The notes: generated from the sequence alone by a model not told the origin. Counted from the stretch's first letter, positions 24,201 to 34,162 are shown. The stretch is 64,000 nt of DNA from Streptomyces abyssomicinicus (GCF_008974245.1 NZ_BBZI01000006.1:191872-255871), one strand, 5' to 3'. Translations and numbers: made by a program.

Positions 24201-24238
24201 AGGTCCTGCGCGGGCCCGCCCGGGTCCGCGCAGGACCT
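24201..24238 (-). terminator. Terminator after cimA
   Basis: AGGTCCTGCGCGG and its perfect complement form a 13-bp stem, 34 bases beyond the minus-strand cimA stop. Confidence 0.85.
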
Positions 24239-24271
24239 CGCCCCCGCCGCCCGTCCGGCGGCGGACCGCGC

Positions 24272-25885
24272 CTACGCGGGTGCGACCCCGGCGCGCAGCA
24301 GCCCGTAGGTGTAGGCGTCGGCGAGCGCCTGCCAGGAGGCGGCGATGACGTTGTCGGCGACCCCGACGGTGGACCACTCGGCGCGGCCGTCGGAGGTGGA
24401 GATCAGCACGCGCGTGGTGGAGTCGGTGCCGGAGCGGCCCTCGAGGATGCGGACCTTGTAGTCCACCAGGCCGATCTTGGCCAGCTCGGGGTAGATCCGC
24501 TCCAGGCCCGCGCGCAGCGCCCGGTCCAGCGCGTTGACCGGGCCGTTGCCCTCGCCGGCCGCGTGGATGGTCTCCCCCTTGGCGCGCAGCTTCACGGTGG
24601 CCTCGTTGGCGTGGCTGCCGTCGGGGCGGTCCTCGGTGATCGCGCGCCAGGACTCCACCTCGAAGTAGACCGGGGCGGTGCCGGCCTCGGCGCGCAGCAG
24701 CAGCTCGAAGCTGGCGTCGGCGGCCTCGTAGGTGTAGCCCTTGAGCTCCCGCTCCTTGACCCGCTCGACGACCCGGCCGACCAGCTCCCGGTCGCCGCCG
24801 AGGTCGATGCCGAGTTCCTTGCCCTTGAGCTCGACGGAGGCCCGGCCCGCCATGTCGGAGACGAGCATCCGCATGGTGTTGCCGACCTGCTCGGGGTCGA
24901 TGTGCTGGTACAGGTCGGGGTCGACCTTGATGGCGGAGGCGTGCAGCCCGGCCTTGTGGGCGAAGGCGGAGACGCCGACGTAGGGCTGGTGGGTGGAGGG
25001 GGTGAGGTTGACGACCTCGGCGATGGCGTGGGAGATCCGGGTCATCTCACGGAGCTTGCCCTCGGGCAGGACCCGCTTGCCGTACTTGATCTCCAGCGCG
25101 GCGACGACCGGGAACAGGTTGGCGTTGCCGACCCGCTCGCCGTAGCCGTTGGCGGTGCACTGGACGTGGGTGGCGCCGGCGTCCACGGCCGCGAGGGTGT
25201 TGGCGACGGCGCAGCCGGTGTCGTCCTGGGCGTGGATGCCGAGGCGGGCGTCGCCCTTGTCGGTGCGCACGGCGGCGAGGACGGTGGAGACCACCGAGTG
25301 GATCTGGGCGGGGAGCAGGCCGCCGTTGGTGTCGCACAGGACGACCACGTCGGCGCCGGCCTCCGCGGCGGTGCGGACCACGGCCGTGGCGTACTCGGGG
25401 TTGGCCCGGTAGCCGTCGAAGAAGTGCTCGCAGTCGACGAAGACCCGGCGGCCGGCCGCCCGGAGGTGGGCGACGGTGTCGCGGACCATCTCGAGGTTCT
25501 CGTCCAGGGTGGTGCGCAGGGCCAGTTCCACGTGGCGGTCGTGGGCCTTGGCGACCAGGGTGATCACGTCCGCGCCGGAGTCCAGGAGCGCCTTGACCTG
25601 GGGGTCGTCCGCCGCCGATCCGCCGGCCCGGCGCGTCGCGCCGAAGGCGACCAGCTGGGCGTGGCGGAAGTCGATCTCCTCACGGGCGCGGGCGAAGAAC
25701 TCGGTGTCGCGCGGGTTGGCACCGGGCCAGCCGCCCTCGATGAACCCCACGCCGAACTCGTCCAGGTGGCGCGCGATGGCCAGCTTGTCGGAGACGGTGA
25801 GGTTGATGCCCTCCCGCTGGGCGCCGTCGCGCAGCGTGGTGTCGAAGACGTGGAAGGCGTCGTCGGGTCGGCTGGTTTCCGTCAT
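24272..25885 (-). CDS. cimA: (R)-citramalate synthase
   Basis: A 537-residue enzyme of the isopropylmalate/citramalate synthase family. It condenses pyruvate with acetyl-CoA, opening a threonine-independent route to isoleucine. The TIM-barrel start FDTTLRDGAQREG carries the metal and catalytic residues. FIEGGWPGANPRD is typical of the CimA group rather than LeuA. HAQDDTGCAVANT and CTANGYGERVGNANL follow, and the C-terminal regulatory (LeuA dimer) domain starts near residue 375. It lies near ilvE and leuB, consistent with branched-chain synthesis. A short leader frame and an attenuator-like hairpin upstream suggest amino-acid-responsive control. Confidence 0.92.
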   Translation of the reverse strand: MTETSRPDDAFHVFDTTLRDGAQREGINLTVSDKLAIARHLDEFGVGFIEGGWPGANPRDTEFFARAREEIDFRHAQLVAFGATRRAGGSAADDPQVKALLDSGADVITLVAKAHDRHVELALRTTLDENLEMVRDTVAHLRAAGRRVFVDCEHFFDGYRANPEYATAVVRTAAEAGADVVVLCDTNGGLLPAQIHSVVSTVLAAVRTDKGDARLGIHAQDDTGCAVANTLAAVDAGATHVQCTANGYGERVGNANLFPVVAALEIKYGKRVLPEGKLREMTRISHAIAEVVNLTPSTHQPYVGVSAFAHKAGLHASAIKVDPDLYQHIDPEQVGNTMRMLVSDMAGRASVELKGKELGIDLGGDRELVGRVVERVKERELKGYTYEAADASFELLLRAEAGTAPVYFEVESWRAITEDRPDGSHANEATVKLRAKGETIHAAGEGNGPVNALDRALRAGLERIYPELAKIGLVDYKVRILEGRSGTDSTTRVLISTSDGRAEWSTVGVADNVIAASWQALADAYTYGLLRAGVAPA

Positions 25886-25989
25886 GGCAGGAACTCCTGA
25901 ACTGGTCGTCTCGGTCGGACCGGAAGAACCGGCGCCACCGCCCTCGAATGCCGCACGCCCTCCGTTTCGGCCGCGGGTGGGGCCGAAAC

Positions 25990-26017
25990 AAAGAAAACCC
26001 CTCGCGGGTGCGAGAGG
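25990..26017 (-). terminator. Candidate attenuator upstream of cimA
   Basis: On the minus strand an 8-bp stem (CCTCTCGC with GCGAGGGG, one G-U pair) and a 4-base loop are followed by TTTTCTTT. This intrinsic terminator lies between the candidate leader peptide and cimA. Its T-rich tail is unusual for this genome. Confidence 0.68.
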
Positions 26018-26072
26018 TCTGCGCGCGGGTCGACGACGAGGGTGACCACGCGTACGGGGTACGTACGGGCGG

Positions 26073-26108
26073 TCACTGCGGACCGGCGCGCCTGCTGCCG
26101 ATAATCAT
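26073..26108 (-). CDS. Candidate cimA leader peptide (MIIGSRRAGPQ)
   Basis: An 11-codon frame beginning Met-Ile-Ile, upstream of an attenuator-like hairpin and then cimA. Tandem Ile codons would fit a sensor of charged tRNA-Ile for an isoleucine-pathway gene. No clear ribosome site precedes the ATG, and two Ile codons are a weak signal, so this is less certain than the ilvB leader. Confidence 0.4.
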   Translation of the reverse strand: MIIGSRRAGPQ

Positions 26109-26207
26109 GGCGAACGAGGGCACGGCGTCAGTCTGGCACAGACGCCCCACGACCGGCCGGGTGTCTCAGGATACGGGCGAACCGTCCCACGCCGGGGCGT
26201 TCGCCCC

Positions 26208-26266
26208 GGATGACGACGACGGCCCCGGGGAGTGCGGGACACTCCCCGGGGCCGTCGTCGTCATCC
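26208..26266 (-). terminator. 27-bp perfect hairpin terminator after ilvE
   Basis: A 27-bp perfect stem starting GGATGACGACGACGGCCCCG, with loop CGGGA, lies downstream of ilvE and upstream of the cimA leader. It is one of the longest hairpins in the window and should insulate the two units. Confidence 0.88.
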
Positions 26267-26357
26267 GGGCCCCGGACCGGGCCCGGTGCGCCTGGCGGGG
26301 CGGACGGGCCCCGTGGGGCGGACGGGCCTGCCCGGGCCGGACGGGCCTGGCGGGGCC

Positions 26358-27452
26358 TCAGCAGACCTTGTGCATCCAGCCGTGCTTGTCCTCGGCCGTG
26401 CCGCGCTGGATGTCCAGCAGGGCGTCGCGCAGGCGCAGGGTGACCTCGCCCGGCTCGCCGGTGCCGTGCTTCCACTCGGCGCCGCTGCTGCGCTTGACCG
26501 TGCCGACCGGGGTGATCACTGCGGCCGTGCCGCAGGCGAAGACCTCCTTGAGGGCGCCGCTCTCGGCGTCCGCCTGCCACTGGTCGACGGAGACCTTCCC
26601 CTCCTCGGGGGCGAGGCCGAGGTCCTGGGCGACCGACAGCAGGGAGTCGCGGGTGACGCCCTCCAGGATGGAGCCGCTGAGCGACGGGGTGACGATCCGG
26701 TCCTCGTAGACGAAGTACAGGTTCATGCCGCCGAGCTCCTCGATCCACCGGCGCTCGATGGCGTCGAGGTAGCAGACCTGGTCGCAGCCCACCTTGGCGG
26801 CCTCGGCCTGCGCCATCAGGGAGGCCGCGTAGTTGCCGCCGGTCTTGGCGTCGCCCATGCCGCCCGGGACCGCGCGGACGTGCTCCTCGGCGACCCAGAT
26901 GGAGACCGGCTTCACGCCGCCCGGGAAGTAGGCGCCGGCCGGGGAGGCGATGACCAGGAAGAGGTACTCCTTGGCCGGACGGACGCCCAGCCCCACCTCG
27001 GTGGCGATCATGAACGGCCGCAGGTACAGGGACTCCTCGCCGCCGTGCGCCGGGACCCACGCCTCGTCCTGGCGGACCAGCACGTCACAGGCCTCGATGA
27101 AGGTCTCGACCGGCAGCTCCGGCATGGCCAGGCGGCGGGCGGATGCCTGGAAGCGGCGGGCGTTCTTCTCGGGGCGGAAGATGCCCACCGAGCCGTCGGC
27201 GCGGCGGTACGCCTTGAGGCCCTCGAAGATCTCCTGCGCGTAGTGCAGGGTCATGTTGGCCGGGTCGAGGGAGAGCGGGCCGTACGGGACGAGTTCGGCG
27301 TCGTGCCAGCCGCGCCCCTCGGTCCACTTGATCGTCACCATGTGGTCGGTGAAGTGGCGGCCGAACCCGGGGCTGGCCAGGATCGCCTCCCGCTCGGCCG
27401 CGGGCAGCGGGTGCGAGGTGGGCTTGAGCTCGATCGTGGGCGTCGTCGTCAT
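26358..27452 (-). CDS. ilvE: Branched-chain amino acid aminotransferase
   Basis: A 364-residue class IV PLP aminotransferase for the last step of Val, Leu and Ile synthesis (and the first step of their catabolism). The PLP lysine is Lys203 in [12 protein letters not shown]. The substrate-loop region is [23 protein letters not shown], followed by the phosphate-binding EGVTRDSLL. Length and motifs match actinobacterial IlvE. GAAGGA lies 10 bases before the ATG. It is the only gene between two hairpins, so it is probably monocistronic. Confidence 0.96.
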   Translation of the reverse strand: MTTTPTIELKPTSHPLPAAEREAILASPGFGRHFTDHMVTIKWTEGRGWHDAELVPYGPLSLDPANMTLHYAQEIFEGLKAYRRADGSVGIFRPEKNARRFQASARRLAMPELPVETFIEACDVLVRQDEAWVPAHGGEESLYLRPFMIATEVGLGVRPAKEYLFLVIASPAGAYFPGGVKPVSIWVAEEHVRAVPGGMGDAKTGGNYAASLMAQAEAAKVGCDQVCYLDAIERRWIEELGGMNLYFVYEDRIVTPSLSGSILEGVTRDSLLSVAQDLGLAPEEGKVSVDQWQADAESGALKEVFACGTAAVITPVGTVKRSSGAEWKHGTGEPGEVTLRLRDALLDIQRGTAEDKHGWMHKVC

Positions 27453-27640
27453 CAGCAGAACTGTCCTTCACCGTTGTAGTGACGGGCCGCGTTTCCGCTC
27501 GTCCTTGCCGCCGGGGTCCGGAGGTCCGGTGAGGGGACGTCCGGTCGGCGCCCTCGTCGACGCGACTCCACGTTCGATTATCGCAAGAGGGTGCCCGGTG
27601 AAGGAACGGTGCGGGGTCGAGACCCTGCGTTTCGATGGTG

Positions 27641-27675
27641 GCACCCGGCGGGACATGGCGGAAGCCGCCGGGTGC
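27641..27675 (-). terminator. Terminator after leuB
   Basis: GCACCCGGCGG and its perfect complement form an 11-bp stem, 42 bases beyond the minus-strand leuB stop. Confidence 0.8.
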
Positions 27676-27716
27676 GAGGTGCTCCCGGCGGCTTTCGAAA
27701 GGTGGGCGGGCCGGGG

Positions 27717-28760
27717 TCAGCCGGCTACTCGGGCGGCGAGCGCGTCGCCGATCTCCTCGGTGGAGCGGGCGGCGAGAGCCACGCGCTCGACCAGGTCGGC
27801 GGCGACGGCGTCGTCGATGCGCGCCGCCTCGGCGTCGTACCCGAGGTGGCGCAGCAGGAGGGCGACGGACAGGACGGTGGCCGTGGGGTCGGCCTTGCCC
27901 TGGCCGGCGATGTCCGGGGCCGAGCCGTGGACCGGCTCGAACATGGACGGGTACGCACCGCTCGGGTTGATGTTGCCCGAGGCGGCCACGCCGATTCCGC
28001 CGGAGACGGCGGCGGCGAGGTCGGTGACGATGTCGCCGAAGAGGTTGTCGGTGACGATCACGTCGAAGCGCTCCGGCTGGGTGACCAGGTAGATGGTCGC
28101 CGCGTCGACGTGCATGTACTCGGTGGTGACCTCGGGGAACTCCTGGGCGACCCGGTTGAACACGTCGGTCCACAGGTGGCCGGCGAAGGTCAGCACGTTG
28201 TTCTTGTGGATCAGCGCGAGCTTCTTGCGCGGGCGGGCCTGGGCGCGGGCGAAGGCGTCACGGACCACGCGCTCGACGCCGTACGCGGTGTTCACCGAGA
28301 CCTCGGTGGCGACCTCGTGCTCGGTGCCCTTGCGGATGGTTCCGCCGTTGCCCGTGTACGGGCCCTCGGTGCCCTCGCGGACCACGACGAAGTCGATCTC
28401 CGGCTCGCCGGCCAGCGGGGTGGCGACACCCGGCAGGAGCTTGGACGGGCGGAGGTTGACGTGGTGGTCGAAGGCGAAGCGGAGCTTGAGCAGGAAGCCG
28501 CGCTCCAGGACGCCCGAGGGGACGGACGGGTCGCCGATGGCGCCGAGCAGGATGGCGTCGTGCCCCTTGAGGGCGGCCAGGTCCGCGTCGGTGAGGGTCT
28601 CACCGGTGGCGTGGTAGCGGCGTGCGCCGAAGTCGTACTCCGTGGTCTCCAGCTTCACATCCTGCGGGAGGACGGCGGAGAGGACCTTGAGGCCTTCGGC
28701 CACGACTTCCTGCCCGATGCCGTCACCGGGGATCACTGCGAGATCGATGCTGCGAGACAT
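27717..28760 (-). CDS. leuB: 3-isopropylmalate dehydrogenase
   Basis: A 347-residue NAD-dependent beta-decarboxylating dehydrogenase of leucine synthesis. The start is [11 protein letters not shown]. The substrate-binding region is [16 protein letters not shown]. The metal and substrate signature is [23 protein letters not shown], and the NAD site is [24 protein letters not shown] precedes the ATG. It is separate from leuC and leuD, as is common in Streptomyces, and closed by its own hairpin. Confidence 0.97.
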   Translation of the reverse strand: MSRSIDLAVIPGDGIGQEVVAEGLKVLSAVLPQDVKLETTEYDFGARRYHATGETLTDADLAALKGHDAILLGAIGDPSVPSGVLERGFLLKLRFAFDHHVNLRPSKLLPGVATPLAGEPEIDFVVVREGTEGPYTGNGGTIRKGTEHEVATEVSVNTAYGVERVVRDAFARAQARPRKKLALIHKNNVLTFAGHLWTDVFNRVAQEFPEVTTEYMHVDAATIYLVTQPERFDVIVTDNLFGDIVTDLAAAVSGGIGVAASGNINPSGAYPSMFEPVHGSAPDIAGQGKADPTATVLSVALLLRHLGYDAEAARIDDAVAADLVERVALAARSTEEIGDALAARVAG

Positions 28761-29107
28761 GTCGGCACCTTAGTGGGTCGTCCCAAGGAGTGGCCCGCAC
28801 CATCCGCCATACGGACAGCCGGCACCGTGACGTGCGGTTTCACTCACCCCCTGCGACCGGGCCATGCCCTCACCGGACCGTTCGCCGGGCCGGAGGACGG
28901 CGCCGTGAGGCTCCGCGGACCCCGCCGCACGCTTCGGGGGAGCCGCGACGCTCACCGGCCCGACCGGAAGCCGGGTCGGCAAACCGGCCGCCAAGGCCGA
29001 CGACCACGCTCGGGCCGCCGGGAGGCCGGGAGGCCGGGAGGCCGGGAGGCCGGGAGGCCGGGAGGCCGGGAGGCCGGGAGATGGAGGGCGGGAAACCGGG
29101 GGCGGGG
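28761..29107. other. Gene-free region upstream of leuB
   Basis: A 347-bp stretch with no convincing coding sequence. It must include the leuB promoter near its left end and contains the GGAGGCCG octamer array at its right end. I see no leucine-rich leader peptide in front of leuB. Confidence 0.5.
29021..29080. repeat. GGAGGCCG octamer tandem repeat, 7.5 copies
   Basis: Sixty bases of perfect 8-bp repeat lie just beyond the stop of the small minus-strand gene. Such arrays change length easily; each unit can also pair with neighbours through GGCC. Confidence 0.95.
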
Positions 29108-29260
29108 TCAGTGGCCGGTGGAGCCGCCGTTGTCGCGGCGGTCGAGGGCCCGCTGGAGCGCGGCGGCGGCATTGCGGCGGTCCGCGTCGGCCACCCGGGC
29201 GCGACGGGTCCGGGGGCGGACGGCGGTGTGCGGGTGCGCGGCGACGGTCGTCTCGGACAT
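29108..29260 (-). CDS. Small basic hypothetical protein
   Basis: A 50-residue protein, MSETTVAAHPHTAVRPRTRR followed by ARVADADRRNAAAALQRALD and a short Asp/Gly tail. The middle would form an amphipathic Ala/Arg-rich helix. The ATG follows AAGGAG by 10 bases, which separates it from shadow frames. I recall a small hypothetical gene at this place in S. coelicolor, between leuB and the proline genes, but cannot verify this. No function can be assigned. Confidence 0.62.
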   Translation of the reverse strand: MSETTVAAHPHTAVRPRTRRARVADADRRNAAAALQRALDRRDNGGSTGH

Positions 29261-29513
29261 GACGCATCGGCTCCTTCGGAGGAAGAGTGACGAGAGGCGC
29301 CGGAAGGGGCGGGGAGCGGCACGCCGCAGGGGTCGCCTGCGTGGGGGCGTGGCTCGCCAACGCCGTTCGCCGGGTCGGGCGAGATGTTCGGCTTCCACCA
29401 AGCTAGGCCAGGCGGGCTTGGTTGTCTCCACAGTTAGTCGGACGTCCTACTATCCGAGACGGAGACCACCCCAACGGGCCCACGCGTTCACTCCCGCCCC
29501 GTCCGTCACAGCA

Positions 29514-29563
29514 CACGGCTCCGCCCCCGCCCCCTCGGAGGAGGGAACGGGGGCGGAGCCGTG
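29514..29563 (-). terminator. Terminator after pruA
   Basis: CACGGCTCCGCCCCCG and its perfect complement form a 16-bp stem around an 18-base loop, 15 bases beyond the minus-strand pruA stop. Confidence 0.85.
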
Positions 29564-29577
29564 GTGCGCGTGGGCCG

Positions 29578-31209
29578 TCAGCCCATGTGCGGGTAGCCGT
29601 ACTCGGTCGGCGGGACCAGGGTCTCCTTGATGGCCCGGGTCAGGGTCCAGCGCTGCAGGTTCTGCGGGGCGCCGGCCTTGTCGTTGGTGCCGGAGGCGCG
29701 GCCGCCGCCGAACGGCTGCTGGCCGACCACGGCGCCGGTCGACTTGTCGTTGATGTAGAAGTTGCCCGCCGCGTAGCGGAGCTTGTCCATCGTGTACGCC
29801 GCCGCGGCGCGGTCGCCGGAGATGACCGAGCCGGTGAGGGCGTAGTCGGAGGCCGACTCCATCTGGGTCAGCATCTCGTCGTACCGGTCGTCCTCGTAGA
29901 CGTGGACGGCGAGGATCGGGCCGAAGTACTCGGTCGTGAAGACCTCGTTCTCCGGGTCGGTGCACTCGATGACGGTCGGGCGGACGAACCAGCCGACCGA
30001 GTCGTCGTAGGTGCCGCCGGCCACGATCGTGCAGGCGTCGTCGGCCTTGGCGCGGTCGACGGCGGCCTTGTTCTTGGCGAAGGCGCGCTCGTCGATCACG
30101 GCGCCGATGAAGTTCGACAGGTCGGTGACGTCACCCATCTTGATGCCGTCGATCTCGGCCGCGAACTCCTCCTTGAACCCGTCGTTCCAGATGGAGGCCG
30201 GGATGTAGGCGCGGGAGGTGGCGGAGCACTTCTGGCCCTGGTACTCGAAGGCGCCGCGGGTCAGCGCGGTCTTCAGGATCGCGCGGTCGGCGCTCGGGTG
30301 GGCGACGACGAAGTCCTTGCCGCCGGTCTCGCCGACCAGGCGCGGGTAGGTGCGGTAGTTCTCGATGTTGGCGCCGACCGTCTTCCACAGGTGCTGGAAG
30401 GTCTTGGTCGAGCCGGTGAAGTGGATGCCGGCGAGGTCGCGGTGGTTCAGCGCGACCTCCGAGACCGCGATGCCGTCACCGGTGACCAGGTTGATGACGC
30501 CCTTGGGCAGGCCCGCCTCCTCCAGCAGGCTCATCATCAGCACGGCGGCGTGGGTCTGCGTCGGGGACGGCTTCCACACCACGACGTTGCCCATCAGCGC
30601 GGGCGCGGTCGGCAGGTTGGCGGCGATGGCCGTGAAGTTGAACGGCGTGATCGCGTAGACGAAGCCCTCCAGCGGGCGGTGGTCCATGCGGTTCCACACG
30701 CCCGGGGAGTTGGCCGGGGGCTGCTCGGCGAGGATCTGGCGCGCGTAGTGCACGTTGAAGCGCCAGAAGTCGACGAGCTCGCAGGGGGTGTCGATCTCGG
30801 CCTGCTGGGCGGTCTTGCCCTGGCCGAGCATGGTGGAGGCGGCCAGCGTCTCGCGCCACGGGCCGGACAGCAGCTCGGCGGCGCGCAGGATGATCGCGGC
30901 GCGGTCGTCGAAGGACATCGCGCGCCAGGCCGGGGCGGCGGCCAGGGCGGCGTCGATCGCATCCTGGGCGTCCTGCTGGGTGGCGCCTCGGCCGGTGCCG
31001 AGGACCGCCTGGTGGTTGTGCGGCTGGACGACCTTGAACTCCTCGCCGCCGCCGAGGCGCTTTGCGCCGCCGATGGTCATCGGGAGCTCGATCGGGTTGT
31101 CGGCCAGCTCCTTGAGCTTGGCCTCCAGCCGGGCGCGCTCGGCGGAGCCGGGGGCGTAGCCGTGCACCGGCTCGTTCACGGGCGTGGGGACCTGGGTCAC
31201 AGCGTCCAT
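29578..31209 (-). CDS. pruA: Delta-1-pyrroline-5-carboxylate dehydrogenase
   Basis: A 543-residue aldehyde dehydrogenase that oxidises P5C to glutamate, the second step of proline catabolism. The catalytic Cys lies in YQGQKCSATSR. The active-site Glu region is RLVGETGGKDFVV, the NAD-binding segment is IHFTGSTKTF, and the ending PFGGGRASGTNDKAG is typical. AGGAACC-type purines precede the ATG. It is downstream of putA on the same strand, 57 bp apart, so the two form a putA-pruA operon (also called rocA). Confidence 0.97.
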   Translation of the reverse strand: MDAVTQVPTPVNEPVHGYAPGSAERARLEAKLKELADNPIELPMTIGGAKRLGGGEEFKVVQPHNHQAVLGTGRGATQQDAQDAIDAALAAAPAWRAMSFDDRAAIILRAAELLSGPWRETLAASTMLGQGKTAQQAEIDTPCELVDFWRFNVHYARQILAEQPPANSPGVWNRMDHRPLEGFVYAITPFNFTAIAANLPTAPALMGNVVVWKPSPTQTHAAVLMMSLLEEAGLPKGVINLVTGDGIAVSEVALNHRDLAGIHFTGSTKTFQHLWKTVGANIENYRTYPRLVGETGGKDFVVAHPSADRAILKTALTRGAFEYQGQKCSATSRAYIPASIWNDGFKEEFAAEIDGIKMGDVTDLSNFIGAVIDERAFAKNKAAVDRAKADDACTIVAGGTYDDSVGWFVRPTVIECTDPENEVFTTEYFGPILAVHVYEDDRYDEMLTQMESASDYALTGSVISGDRAAAAYTMDKLRYAAGNFYINDKSTGAVVGQQPFGGGRASGTNDKAGAPQNLQRWTLTRAIKETLVPPTEYGYPHMG

Positions 31210-31266
31210 GGGTTCCTTCTCCTTGTGAGAGCTCTGAGCGGTGGGTGCGGTTGAGCGGTGCGGGGC

Positions 31267-32193
31267 TCAGCCCTTGCTGACCATCGAACGCAGGAAGAAC
31301 TTCAGGTTCGACGGCTTCTCCGCGAGACGGCGCATGAAGTAGCCGTACCAGTCGGTGCCGTACGCGGTGTAGACACGCATCCGGTGACCCTCGGCGGCGA
31401 GACGCAGCGATTCGTCGCCGCGGATGCCGAACAGCATCTGAAACTCGTACTCGTCCATCTTGCGCCCTGCGCGCCGCGCGAGCTCCTGTCCGATGGAGAT
31501 CATCCGCGGATCGTGCGAGCCGATCATCGGGTAGCCGTCGCCGTCCATCAGGATCTTCATGATCCGGACGTACGCCTTGTCGATCTCGGCCTTCGACTGG
31601 TACGCCACCTCGGCGGGCTCCTTGTAGGCGCCCTTGACGATGCGCACCCGGCTGCCGCTCGCCGCGAGACGACGGGCGTCCTCCTCGGTGCGGAACAGCA
31701 TCGCCTGGATCACGCAGCCGGTCTGCGGGAAGTCCTCGCGCAGCCAGGCGTGGGTGGCCAGCATCCTGTCGATGGTGGTGTGGTCCTCGGCGTCGAGGGT
31801 GACGGTGGTGCCGATCGCGGCGGCGGCCTCGACGACCGGGCGCACGTTGGCGCGGGACAGCGCGACGCCGTCCTCCAGGTCCTGGCCGAACATCGAGAGC
31901 TTGACGGACATCTCCACCCGGGGACCGAGCTCCAGCTCGCCGACGTGGGCGATGAGCTCCAGGTACGCGTCGCGGGCCGCCTCGGCCTGCTCGGGGGTGG
32001 TGATGTCCTCGCCCACCACGTCCATGGTGAGCTCGAGGCCCTGGCCGGTGAGCCGGCGGATGATCGGCAGCACGTCGCCGACCGTCTCACCGGGGATGAA
32101 CCGGTCGACGACCTGCTTGGTGCCCGGTGCCGCGGTGACGAGACGGCGCATCCTGTCGCTGCGCGAGGCGGCGAGAATCACGGGACCCAGCAC
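31267..32193 (-). CDS. putA: Proline dehydrogenase
   Basis: A 308-residue monofunctional FAD proline dehydrogenase, which makes P5C from proline. The barrel motifs [24 protein letters not shown] and the C-terminal [13 protein letters not shown] with [20 protein letters not shown] are diagnostic. The GTG start follows AGGAGG with only 4 bases between; a longer frame upstream lacks such a site. It is the first gene of the proline operon and diverges from a PucR-type regulator. Confidence 0.95.
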   Translation of the reverse strand: MLGPVILAASRSDRMRRLVTAAPGTKQVVDRFIPGETVGDVLPIIRRLTGQGLELTMDVVGEDITTPEQAEAARDAYLELIAHVGELELGPRVEMSVKLSMFGQDLEDGVALSRANVRPVVEAAAAIGTTVTLDAEDHTTIDRMLATHAWLREDFPQTGCVIQAMLFRTEEDARRLAASGSRVRIVKGAYKEPAEVAYQSKAEIDKAYVRIMKILMDGDGYPMIGSHDPRMISIGQELARRAGRKMDEYEFQMLFGIRGDESLRLAAEGHRMRVYTAYGTDWYGYFMRRLAEKPSNLKFFLRSMVSKG

Positions 32194-32341
32194 GGGACCT
32201 CCTGGAAAAACGAAAGTGACGAGGGCGTGGACCGCCGCTTCGAACGGTAGGGATCCGGGTTCGGTTTCACCTATCGACACCTGTCACGGATCACCGGCTT
32301 TCCTCTCAGACATCTGTATGAAGAGGAGGGAGAATGGAGCC

Positions 32342-33475
32342 GTGAAACCCGACTACCAGGAACTGGTCGACGAGATCTCCGCGCTGCTGGGCGTCCCGGC
32401 CACCCTCGAGGGCCGCGACTTCGGGCTGATCGCCTTCGGCGTGCACGACGGGCTCGGCGACGAGGCCGAACTCGACCCGGTGCGGACCCGGACGATCCTC
32501 GCGCGCAGCTCGTCGGCGCAGGTCAAAGCCTGGTTCGAGGGTTTCGGCATCGCCCGTGCCACCGGCCCGGTCCGTATCCCCCCGGCGCCGGAGGCGGGGG
32601 TGCTGCGGGGGCGGATCTGCCTGCCGGCCCGCTCCCGTGAGGTCGTCCAGGGGTACGTGTGGCTCCTGGAGTCCGACCCCGGCCCCACCGAGGCCCAGCT
32701 GGCGTCGGCCATGCGGGTGGCCGAGCGCATCGGCGGGCTGCTCGCCGAGGAGGCCTCCGCCGAGGACTCGGTGACCCGGGAGTTCCGACGGGTGCTGGAG
32801 AGCGGCGGTCCGGGCCGGGAGCGGGAGATCGCGCTGACCGCGCTGGAGTCGGCGCTCGGGCCCGACGCGGGCGACCTGTACACCGCCCTGTGCGTGACGC
32901 CGTGGACCGAGGGCGAGCCGCCGTCGGTGCGCAGGGTGCCGGGCACGGCGGCGGCCTGCGCCGCGCCGCTGACGGGCGGCCCGCGGATGCTGGCTCTGCT
33001 GGTGCGGGTGCGCACCGGCGCCGAGGTGCCCGCCTCGGTGCTGACCGCGGCCGCCCGGCTGGCCCCCGGCTCGGCGACGGGGGTCGGCGGACCCCGCCGC
33101 GGGGCCCGCGAGGCGGGCGTGCTCTGGGACCAGGCGCTGGCCGCCGCGCGTGCCGCGTCGGCCGAACCGCGGCTGGGGCCGGTGGCGCGGTGGTCGTCGA
33201 TCGGCCCCTACCGCCTGCTCACCCGCCTTCCGGCCGGGGTGACGGCGGAGGACGCGGCACTGCGCGAACTGCTCGCCCACCCGGAGCTGGCCCGCACCGT
33301 GGAGGTCTACCTCGACCACGCCGGGCAGGCGGGCCGGACGGCGGCGGCCCTGGGCATCCACCGGCAGACGCTCTACTACCGCCTCTCCCGGGTGGAGCAG
33401 CTCACCGGCCTCGACCTGGACGACGGCGAACACCGGCTCCTGCTCCACATGGGCGTCAAGGCCGCGCGGCTGTAG
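32342..33475 (+). CDS. PucR/CdaR-type transcriptional regulator, probable proline-operon activator
   Basis: A 377-residue regulator ending in the PucR-type C-terminal helix-turn-helix ([20 protein letters not shown], then [10 protein letters not shown]). The N-terminal half has no clear known sensor motif beyond a GAF-like region. GTG was chosen with GGAGGGAG 9 bases upstream; an ATG eight codons earlier lacks a ribosome site. It diverges from putA across 148 bp, the position expected for its activator, and PucR proteins often control proline use. Its stop meets the TetR gene tail to tail with no gap. Confidence 0.88.
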   Translation: MKPDYQELVDEISALLGVPATLEGRDFGLIAFGVHDGLGDEAELDPVRTRTILARSSSAQVKAWFEGFGIARATGPVRIPPAPEAGVLRGRICLPARSREVVQGYVWLLESDPGPTEAQLASAMRVAERIGGLLAEEASAEDSVTREFRRVLESGGPGREREIALTALESALGPDAGDLYTALCVTPWTEGEPPSVRRVPGTAAACAAPLTGGPRMLALLVRVRTGAEVPASVLTAAARLAPGSATGVGGPRRGAREAGVLWDQALAAARAASAEPRLGPVARWSSIGPYRLLTRLPAGVTAEDAALRELLAHPELARTVEVYLDHAGQAGRTAAALGIHRQTLYYRLSRVEQLTGLDLDDGEHRLLLHMGVKAARL

Positions 33476-34066
33476 TCACCGGCCGCCCTCCGGAGCCGGG
33501 CCGGCGACCAGCCGGAGCAGGCCGTCGGCAAGCTGGTCCCCGGTCGGGGTGCCGTCCGGATCCAGCGAGTTCTGGGCGATCAGGCCGGTCAGCAGGACCA
33601 TGGCGAAGTTCCCCACGGTGTCGGTGAGGTCGTCGTCGACCTTCTCCTCCGGAATGCCCAGCAGCAGTGCGGCGAGGCCACGGCCGCCGCTGCGCTGGGC
33701 GAGCGCCAGGTTGCGGCGGATCTCCGGAAGCCGGTCACCCATGGCGATGATCTCGATGCTCAGGTGCCAGATCGAGTCCGGGCGCTTCAGTGAGTCCGCG
33801 AGCGTCCGCATCGTCGCCCGCAGCCTCTCGTGCGAACCGGGAGGGGTGCCGGCCGCGCCGGCGTCCCAGTCGAACCGCTCCGCCTGCTCCTCCACCAGCG
33901 CCACGTAGGCCTCGGCGAGCAGGGCGTCCTTGGACCCGTAGTGGTAACCGATCGACGCCAGATTGGCCCCCGACTCCCGCACGATGTCGCGCGCGGTGGT
34001 CCGGGCGAAACCCTTCTCCAGCAGACAGCGCTTGGCACCGTCCAGCAAATCTTCGCGATGACCCAT
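33476..34066 (-). CDS. TetR-family repressor beside an efflux gene
   Basis: A 196-residue regulator. The helix-turn-helix (ARTTARDIVRESGANLASIG with YHYGSKDALLAEAY) is at about residues 20-60. The C-terminal domain contains RRNLALAQRSGGRGLAALLL. It diverges from the MFS transporter with a nested inverted repeat in between, the usual layout for a repressor of a drug efflux pump. The ligand is not deducible. Confidence 0.93.
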   Translation of the reverse strand: MGHREDLLDGAKRCLLEKGFARTTARDIVRESGANLASIGYHYGSKDALLAEAYVALVEEQAERFDWDAGAAGTPPGSHERLRATMRTLADSLKRPDSIWHLSIEIIAMGDRLPEIRRNLALAQRSGGRGLAALLLGIPEEKVDDDLTDTVGNFAMVLLTGLIAQNSLDPDGTPTGDQLADGLLRLVAGPAPEGGR

Positions 34067-34088
34067 GCCACCAGCGTAAACCGCGCCT

Positions 34089-34152
34089 GTACACGCGTCA
34101 CGGACACCCGTCTTATACAGTTGTTCTAGACAGCCGTATAAGACGCGTGTAC
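34089..34152. promoter_or_regulatory. Operator-like nested inverted repeats between TetR and MFS genes
   Basis: GTCTTATAC (34110-34118) pairs with GTATAAGAC (34136-34144). GTACACGCGT (34089-34098) pairs with ACGCGTGTAC (34143-34152). The inner repeat flanks ACAGTTGTTCTAGACAG and is the best candidate for the TetR operator. The MFS ATG is only 11 bp past the outer repeat, so repression of both divergent genes is plausible. Confidence 0.68.
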
Positions 34153-34162
34153 GGTCACTCGC

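Noticed and set aside
27453..27600. Attenuator in front of ilvE
   Set aside because: I found no short frame rich in Ile, Leu or Val codons and no T-tailed hairpin there.
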